Assembly (NCBI RefSeq): GCF_021462225.1 | Contig: NC_061797.1 | Coordinates: forward strand, 2,163,001 to 2,227,000 | Source of the DNA: Girardinichthys multiradiatus | Taxonomy: Eukaryota > Chordata > Actinopteri > Cyprinodontiformes > Goodeidae | Direction: 5' to 3' | DNA length: 64,000 nt | In this document: one piece after another, positions 56,323 through 64,000 of the stretch | How positions within the stretch are numbered: position 1 is the stretch's first letter | How the letters are laid out: the number at the start of each line of letters is the position of its first letter | Notes under the pieces: generated by a model | Seen by the model: the letters and a program-made list of their open reading frames with translations, nothing else | Database searches by the model: none | Told to the model about the DNA's origin: nothing | Translations under genes and position numbers: made by a program

Positions 56323-56905
56323 TGTCATGGAGTGACATTTTTGGACTTTATGTTTTTTTTTGCAAGTCCTTAGATCTTAGGTTGTTGTGCTACCTCCAGT
56401 TCTCAGTTTCCTTTAGTTCATGTTTATTCTTGATTCTGTTTTATCTTGGTCTGTAGTTTTCGTTTAGGTCTGTTTCACTGTTTTGTTAATCAGTCCCTTT
56501 CCTCATGTCTTAGTCTTATTAGGTTCACCTGCTCCCTCTGTCTCCCTGCGTCCATGTCACACCTGTTCCCTGTTTCTTTGATTACCTGCCTTTTGTTCCC
56601 CTCTCTGTGCTCTGTGTATATTAGTTGTTCTGTTTGCTTAGTTCCTCGCTGGTTCGTTCTGTTACTACCCCGTTCCCTACCATGTCTATGCTTTGTCTAT
56701 GCTTCGTTTGGAGACTATGCTACGTTTTTGCTACGTTTTTGCCTTAAGTGACCTGCAGAGTTCATGTAAGTTTTGGACTGTACTTATGATTCATCCCTGC
56801 AGTGTTTTTGTTACGTTTAGGATTTTTTTTTAATAAACAAGGAAGTACTAAGATGCGGCTACCGAGCTCTTGTCTGCGCTTTGGTCCTTTGGTCCTCCCC
56901 CGACA
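56323..56905 (+). mobile_element. Solo LTR, Ty3/Gypsy-like
   Basis: 583 bp beginning TGTCATGGAG and ending CCCCCGACA, with a 5-bp target duplication TAAAT (56318-56322 and 56906-56910). AATAAA lies in TTTAATAAACAAGG near 56831. The pyrimidine-rich body (CACACCTGTTCCCTGTTTC) and the end (ACCGAGCTCTTGTCTGCGC) are seen in abundant fish Gypsy LTRs. No internal region remains, so it is a solo LTR. Confidence 0.8.
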
Positions 56906-57119
56906 TAAATAGGTTCATGTCCGACGTTACCATGATCTTCTTTGAAACTATCAATTATGAACTATGTACAGTGACACAGATGAACATTATGGGACCAGAA
57001 ATGTTTCATGGTGGAACAGATCCAGCCTCACTATTAAGTGACACAAACAGGCCCAGGGTTTGATTGCATGAGTTGCATTTATAATCTGACTAACAAATAA
57101 CTTTTCTTTTTTTTTCCAG

Positions 57120-57204
57120 AAGCTGCTAATCTTTCGCATTCTACCCACCTTGTTCCAATGGAAGACATGCAAATGCTATCAAATGCTCTGTTACATAGGG
57201 GAAG
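57120..57204 (+). other. Exon-like segment of unknown origin
   Basis: An 85-nt stretch preceded by a strong polypyrimidine acceptor (TTTTTTTTTCCAG) and followed by GTAAGG. It is open in one frame and reads AANLSHSTHLVPMEDMQMLS then NALLHRGR. I do not recognise the protein and see no neighbouring exon. It lies between the two 147-bp repeats, so it could be a spliced part of that element, or chance. Confidence 0.3.
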
Positions 57205-60200
57205 GTAAGGTACAGAAACAACCGTAATGTTGCCTCATGATTTATCTAATTGAAACTGGAGGTGGCCATAGGGATACCGTTGAGTCATTCCTACAAAACA
57301 ATCCATGTGTCGAGTATATTTGAAAAGGGAAGTATTCACATAGGTAGGACAACAAGTAAGCGAAGAGACAATTAAAAACAATTTTCAGTTGCTAGGCAGA
57401 CTATATAGCAAACTAGGCGTAGAACATTTGAAACATTTAACTTATTGTAAGCAGTTTACTAAGTTGCTTCAAAAAATAACACTGTTGAATATTCTTCCTT
57501 TTTTCTACCTTTAAGTATTTGTGCTGAATGTGAAATTGTTTAACAACATCAGTGTTAGCAAACATTAGTTTTCCTAAGGATTAGAGGCATAAAAATATGT
57601 TGAGGAATAGAATGGTGGAACATTGCGAAACATTTCACGACTTCAGATAGTTGTTTATGATGTTAGACTGGAGGTGACTTGTACGCTTTTAGTGGATAAA
57701 ATTCAACAGAAATTTTTTTTTCAAATGACAGAATTTGGCTCTTTATCGTTGTCACAAGTTTAATCTTGAAATTTGATCTTCAAGAGACTGTTAGAGTATT
57801 TTAGATGTAAAGCGAAAATAGATTTCAGAAGCCTTTACTTACAAACCACCACCGGGAACTAACTGCAAAACCAATATGATTAATATGCAACTTATTTTGA
57901 GAAATGAATGAACTGGAAAAAGCTGAACAAACGATGATTCATGCACAAAATCAAACATAAGGTTAGTGATTATAAGGTTTCTTCAAGGATACTGATCAGA
58001 GACAGACAGAACTCTGAGGAACTATGAACATACTGGTGATAAAAGTCGTCCAACAACAACTGGAAGCAGACAGCATTTGGCTCAGTCTCATGTGTGGTAG
58101 GACAGGAAGCATGAAATATGTCTTTAATACTGTTGCAAAAGAAACAATCAATAATTTGATCCTAATCCTCGTGCATGAATACATTTTAAATTAGTTTATA
58201 AAATTAAGGAGATTAGATTTTATACACTACATGTTAAGGACTAACGGATGAGAAAATAAAGGAATTTAGGGCTAGAAAGACAAATGCACAACAAAGTTCA
58301 AATGATAGTAATGGCAAATTATGACAGTTTTAATGATTGAAGGTGTTACCCTAGATCCCAAGAAAAACTCTGTGGGAAGTTTAATCTCTAACATATTAGC
58401 TGAGAATGTAAGTCCAGGAAACATTGTTCACAAGGCCAGTAGGATCAGGAAATGGTTTTTGGATTAGATCCCAGAACAGAGACAGAGATAATAAGTATAT
58501 AAAGAACCGAGTTTTGACTTAGGAAAGTTGCTTAGAGAATTTAAAATAGGAACTTGAATAAATTTACAATCCTGCATGACTGAAAGGTTTTTACAGTATA
58601 GGATACTGGATTCTAAGTCTTCGCAAGTAAGTCTTTCACACATAAATGAGTGTTTGAGATGCACAATGGTAATTTATATGTACAAAATAAAATAGGTCTC
58701 TTGTTTTCTTTAAACAATGGATTTTATTAAATGTTTGTTAGTGTAGGGAAAATATTAGGAAAAAAGCAATGTCCCCTTTAAGGCAAAATATAACTTTGAC
58801 ATCTCTTTCGCAAACAGAGAAAGTGCCATGTGATCTGGATGTCTTTCAATAATTATATGGGGAACTTCTTGATTGTGTGTACAGACAATTATAAATTAAC
58901 ATAATCTTTGTTAGTGGAATACAGCAGCGGTGTTTGACGTGGCTATAAACAAAGTCTCAGAATGTTAGCAAACTAAGAGGTTTATATCATAGGAGGGAGG
59001 AATGAACTGCCTCCCTTTGGAATTGGTTATCTTCTGTTTTGAGAATTTCCAGTCGTTGTCTCTACAATGCCAAACATCACATTCTTTGGACAAAGCACAA
59101 AATTGCAGACTCCATTAAGTATTCGCATCATGAATACAGAGAAATAAGGGCTAAACACTTGGCATAGACGTTAAAACTTATCTTTTAGATAAGAATGTGA
59201 AGGAACCAACCCTAACGGAGTTGTGATCTCTGGTACTGGATGTCAGCTGTTAACTGAAAGGAAACTGACAATACTGGCAGGAGAGACAAAGTATCATATA
59301 ATTTGATTATTAGTGGTTAATTAAGTTAGTATCATGAAGATACAACATTATTCACACATACAAGGACACAGAATGTCAATAAACAAGAAAACTTTGAATG
59401 CTGAAAACTGACTTTTTCATCTGAAAGCTTGCAGTAACAGGATGAAGTTGATTATAGAATATCAGCTGAAATCTGATAACGTAACAAAATAGCAGAAACT
59501 GGGATGCATCATCTCAAACATGCATCTCTCATTTAAAAACAGCATCTAATATAAAAAAAGAAACATTTATCTGTGAGTAAGAGGACCATTTGAAGTACAT
59601 AAGTGACAAGTCTTCAGTCGAATAAGAGGGAAACCTGAGCTTATCTGTGAAGCCTGAACAACACATCTAAATGTTCTGATGTATCTCTCTAATCAAAGGG
59701 GGGTTAAGTCAGAAGTTTATGAGATCGATTTAAGAATAAAATAACACATGAGGTGAGGTTTTATAAAATGACTAATTTCTGAATGATAATAAAATGCGCA
59801 CCAGACATACTATTTTTAGGCACTGGATCAAATTGAAGACTGTTTAACTTATTTTGACTTACTGTACAAAAACAAAGTAGTTAGCAATGTCAATATATCT
59901 CTTTTCAGGATAATGTCTGAGAAACACATAGTTTAGAACAATATCTGTGCTGATAGGGTGAGGTAGACTGGCACTAAGCATGCTTCCAGGGGAAAGGGTG
60001 TTTGCTTGACCTGTCCGTGCTAACTTCTGTTTCTTTCTTTTGCATGAAAACCCTGAGTGAATATAATTGATTATCACTGCTAAAAGGAGCAGTTCAGATC
60101 TCTCTATCAATAGCCTTTTACAGGTGATGAGAGGGAACCAAATTGACCTACAGAACGTTACCCTTTGTTGATGTGGAGGCTGGACCTGGGTTGTCATTCA

Positions 60201-62057
60201 GAGAGCTTTTAGAAGAAAGTTCTTTCTGAATGGAAAATGGTTTGACCATTTATTTTATTTCTTAAGAACTTTATGTATTTTATATTTGCTGCAGCACAAT
60301 TCTACTCTAAAAGTTTAACTTATTAAATTTGGTTTCAAAGTTTCATTTCTGCTCATAATTATTTTGTTTTCTGAGATTCCTATGTACTCGGGGCTGGAGT
60401 TTGAGCACTGCTGTGAAAGTCATCACACCCTTTTTCATATCATCATTGCATTGGACTATGATAAAGGAGGACTTTGAGGAAATACAGGAAAAAGGACACT
60501 AAGGAAATACAGAAAAGGTGATGCTACCGATGCAACAACACCCAATTTACATGTGATACTTCTGTTACAACTATGATCTGAACAAGTTCCCTGATGTCTA
60601 ATGCTTGGATAACATGCATGATGTAGTAACTAAGAGGAGATTAGTAAGGGTTTGACTGCCATTTTTGTTGTACAACGTTTTGTCCTGTTTCTGTTAATTT
60701 AGGAAGGTAAGATGAATGTCTTTGGTTTCAATTTCTTTTATCAGGTAAGGTTTATTCATAAAAGGCAGATCTGTTTGGTTGTTATTTTGGCCTGGGTTAA
60801 CCCTGAAGTTACAACAATCTCCTTTTTTGCACAACTTATGCTTGATACTTGATACATTAGTTGGTTTCATATTCTTTAATTGTTTAGAGTTTTGTATGGT
60901 TTAGAGGGGAATATGAAGAGCAGTTAAATGGACACAAACAGTAATTGGACTGTGGAGACATCAAGAAAGGATGTTTAATTAGACATGTGGTACTCTAATG
61001 TTATGGGTTGGCACAATACTGGTCAGTATTCTCTGTCTTCTCAGAATGACACCATTCCAGAGACTGGCTGTACAGGTAACCTTTTTGGGCGTTGGACTCA
61101 GAGACCTATGGACACATGAAGACTTTGTTGGACCCTGAACCAGGATAAATGCGATGGCAGAACAATAAAGTTGAAAAGACGAATCTCAGAGACTAAAGAA
61201 TGTTCCAGGAAGACCAAGGACAGAGACTGAACTACACTGTTTTTCTGCTGAGAATTTTATTGATGTTTTTTTATTTTCTGTTATAACTTCAAATTTGTCT
61301 ATATGTCGTTTTAATGTTCTGAATTGATTCAAGCTGTTTATGCACTCTGATAGAATGGGAGCATCCATTCTTGTGATATTCAGCTCCAGAGTTTCAACAT
61401 GGTCAATGTTTTCTGGTACATACGTTGTGGTGAATAGGAATAATGAACCAGGACCTGATTGGCATTAAAGGTCCTTAAAATAGATGATAATGATGCATAT
61501 TAGATTCAATAGAGGGATCTCTCATTCAGATTGGCTGAGAATGAGATTTCTCTGAGGCCTCCAGACGTTTTTCCCCGCCTTTTAGGATGGGTGGGTTTTT
61601 CGACTGGTGTGCCCTAAGCCGACCTGAAGGTCCCCTTCATCAATACGTAAGCTTGGGAGTTTGACTGACATGGATGTTTTCCATGGGTGAGTTGCTGAGA
61701 TGTGTTCCTGAAGGAGGCTTTTGGGAAGAGCTATAGAGCAGCCGGATTTGGTCTAATTAGTGAATAGGTTTAGTTTCGCATAGTCTAACACAGTTAAAAT
61801 AATGTGCGCATAGGAGCTCTTAAATAGGATCTTACTTAATTAGTTGAGCCCGAAATTTAAGACTTAAACAAGAACAATCATTTAGGGTTGCTTAATATTG
61901 TACATAAAGTATCTTCACTGTCTTTCATAATCGTTCACATTTTAATTCATTTTACTTACTCCAATACATCACTTATACTCACAAGATATTTACAATATGA
62001 ATATAAGACCTCTCTCAGCTGTTAATTAGCTTAAATAACTTAATTAAGGGGGGAATA
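57205..62057. other. Long stretch without recognisable genes between direct repeats
   Basis: 4.85 kb with no open frame above 112 codons and no recognised gag, pol, env or transposase motif on either strand. A purine tract AAGGGGGGAA (62046-62055) lies directly before the right 147-bp repeat, as a polypurine tract would before a 3' LTR. If the repeats are LTR parts, this is the non-coding interior of a large non-autonomous LTR element. Confidence 0.4.
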
Positions 62058-62204
62058 CGTAGAGGCATAAAGCTGTGTTTGAATAAATTAAAAGTGTTAT
62101 TATTGTTTTTACCATTATAAGATGAATTATGTGAATTCTTTCTTCTGTGCATAAGGAAACAGGCCTGTCTGGAAACAGATTACATTAGGGAAAAGTTCTT
62201 GGCG
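62058..62204 (+). repeat. 147-bp direct repeat, right copy (possible LTR part)
   Basis: Matches 55817-55963. It has AATAAA at 62082-62087 where the left copy has AATAGA. It is preceded by a purine tract, and its first base is C where the left copy has the T of a TG start. Confidence 0.85.
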
Positions 62205-62315
62205 AGAGGTAAAGACTAATGGGTTTGTTATTGTAGGAGATCTTGTGATGCCCTGACTCTGCCAGGTCAATGTGACATTAGATGTTTGCATCCAGATAAA
62301 GTCATGAGAGTGTTA

Positions 62316-63989
62316 TTATAAAATGTCACGTACGCCAATCTGATGTCTTCCAGATGTTAGTAGACAGTTAGTTATCGGTAGTTGATGTCGCTCTTTTCTC
62401 TTCTGGGCAAAAAGATTCTTATAAACCGACATGCCGCCATCGATTATATTTGAGAACTGCAATGAACGACTCATCAAAGGGTCCCATTCTTGTGCCGTGC
62501 GCTGAAGTTCAGTGGCCATTTTCACCATGGTTGCTAAGCGACCAAGTGTTAGTCCGTCCTCCTCATCTTTATCCACACTTATGTCCTCTTCTTCCTCTTC
62601 TCTTTCATCGTCACTTGGTGGCTTTGTCATTTCTGCTAGGTCTGCATCGGTCAGCGGATGTGCGTCTGCATCAATCAGGGCATTAATGTCATCCAGAGTC
62701 ATGTCATTAAAGCCGCCTCCTCCAAGCTGTTTAGCGAGATTCACAGCTGTATCTACGGCAGAGTGATGGATCTCGTCAAGTGAGCCTCTGGTTGGGTTTT
62801 GCACTGCCTCTGGCCACAGTTTTTTCCAGCAGGTCATTCAAAGTTTCAGTTTTCATCTCCTGAATGGCCCTCTGAATATTTTGGAGACATGAGGCGATGG
62901 TGTATCCATGCCAGTAGTCCGTTAGTGAGAAATCTTGATCCGAGTCCATGGCCTCAACAAGATGTTGCACGGTGTTGCGCGTATAGAGAGCCTTGAAAGC
63001 ACGGATGATGCCTTGGTCCATGGGCTGAATCAGGGATGTAGTGTTTGGCGGCAGAAATTCGATTTGCACACCATCATACGCCAAATCATCAGCGTGACCT
63101 CTGGCGTTGTCAATGAGCAGAAGCACTTTAAAGTCTAGTCCTTTTCCTCTCAAATAACACTTGACCTCCGGGATGAAACAGTGTTTGAACCAATCCAGAT
63201 TGAACGCTTTTTTCATCCAAGCCTTTGCATTGTGCATCCAGTAAACGGTCAAATCATCCTTAATTTTGTTTTTCAGTGCTCTGGGATTTTTAGACCTATA
63301 AATAAGCCCTGGTTTAATCATGAAACCTGCAGCATTTCCACACTTAACCAGAGTCAAACGATCTTTTTGGGCTTTAAATCCTGTGGCTTTGGCTTCTTCC
63401 TGCATGATGAAGGTGAGGGACGGCATTCGTTTCCAAAATAAGCCAGTCTCATCCATATTAAAAACCTGTTCAGGCTTATATCCCCCTTCCTCAATGATCG
63501 CTTTAAATTTATTGTTCACGAACGCTTCTGCTCCAGCGGTATTCGCAGAGGCGATCTCTCCTTGCAGAGAAACACTTTTAAGTCCAAAGTGTTTCTTAAA
63601 TTTTTCAAACCAGCCCTTTCTAGCATTAAATGTGCTTGGTACTGCGAGAACAGCACTTGATGATGGCCCGGTATCTGCATCCTCGTCCTCTTCCCTGTCA
63701 CTGTTGCTGTCAGCAAAGGTTTGATACAGTGTTCTAGCTTTTGTGCAGATAACGTTCGTATCCAGCATAATGTTTTTGTTCTGCAGTCATTAATCCACAA
63801 AGCTAATGCAGACTCCATCCTTACCCTGGTCTTGTTGCGGACAGTTGCAACCCTTTTTGCATCCTTATTAAAACTTATTGCTGCTGTCGTCCTTATGTTA
63901 TTTTCCTCCTTCTTTATGGAACGAACGGAAGATTCAATAATTCCGTAATGGCGACCTACAGCCGCATAGCTTCTACCTTCCTTTAGCAT
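62316..63989 (-). pseudogene. Tigger (pogo-type) transposase, frameshifted
   Basis: Three minus-strand frames line up as one Tigger/pogo-like transposase: an N-terminal piece (63989 to about 63770, MLKEGRSYAAVGRHYGI, a psq-type helix-turn-helix), a central piece 63768-62776 (330 codons), and a C-terminal piece from about 62837 to 62316 with an acidic tail (DDEREEEEEDISVD). In the central piece the catalytic residues are D106 in VFNMDETGLF, D220 in LLLIDNARGH and D251 in LIQPMDQGII, a DD30D spacing typical of pogo. Frameshifts lie near 63770 and near 62790-62830. The start of the gene is off the right edge. Confidence 0.88.
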
Positions 63990-64000
63990 GTCCAGAAGTT

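Noticed and set aside
56446..56751. 101-codon open stretch rich in Cys, Leu and Ser
   Set aside because: It lies entirely inside the solo LTR and reflects its pyrimidine-rich composition.
59859..60197. 112-codon minus-strand open frame
   Set aside because: No motif recognised, no conserved-looking pattern and no splice context; treated as chance within the coding-poor interval.

Overview
This is a stretch of a vertebrate nuclear genome, almost certainly a teleost fish. The evidence is a host gene with GT-AG introns and long AT-rich introns, plus a repeat set typical of teleosts: L2 and Rex3 LINEs, Tc1/mariner elements with TA target duplications, Harbinger and hAT relics, tRNA-derived SINEs and endogenous retroviruses. 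I see no prokaryotic genes and no CRISPR array, and I recognised no intact tRNA or rRNA gene.

The only host gene I can support with intact exons is arnt2, which encodes the bHLH-PAS partner ARNT2. It lies on the minus strand, and its first seven coding exons span 48828 down to 11117: exon 1 at 48798-48828, exon 2 at 31334-31445, exon 3 at 19148-19195, exon 4 at 17540-17587, exon 5 (bHLH) at 16528-16741, exon 6 (start of PAS-A) at 13108-13321 and exon 7 at 11117-11219. All seven join in one open frame with consensus splice sites. The rest of the gene (end of PAS-A, PAS-B, activation domain) must lie beyond the left edge. Introns 1 and 2 are about 17.4 and 12.1 kb and are filled with transposable elements.

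Layout: 1-11.1 kb (arnt2 intron 7) holds a Tc1 arm, a decayed retrovirus-like provirus (about 2.8-7.5 kb), a 5'-truncated L2 LINE, a SINE and a Tc1 relic. 11.2-19.1 kb (introns 3-6) holds a Harbinger-type element, a LINE, a SINE with a second retroposon tail inside it, and striking perfect hairpins. 19.2-31.3 kb (intron 2) holds Rex3 and L2 pieces joined head to head and a second provirus whose env is split by a solo LTR. 31.4-48.8 kb (intron 1) holds nested LINE/SINE/MITE insertions and the longest L2 copy (39.3-44.2 kb). 49-64 kb, upstream of arnt2, holds two nearly complete Tc1/mariner elements, a HECT-like pseudogene, a solo LTR, a pair of 147-bp direct repeats 6.2 kb apart, and a broken Tigger (pogo) transposase at the right edge.

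The most unusual item is the provirus at 2.8-7.5 kb. It has a macro-domain-like segment directly before an integrase-tail-like segment, then about 1.7 kb of long but unrecognised reading frames before an env-like region. All family calls are from reading the sequence; none has been tested by a database search.
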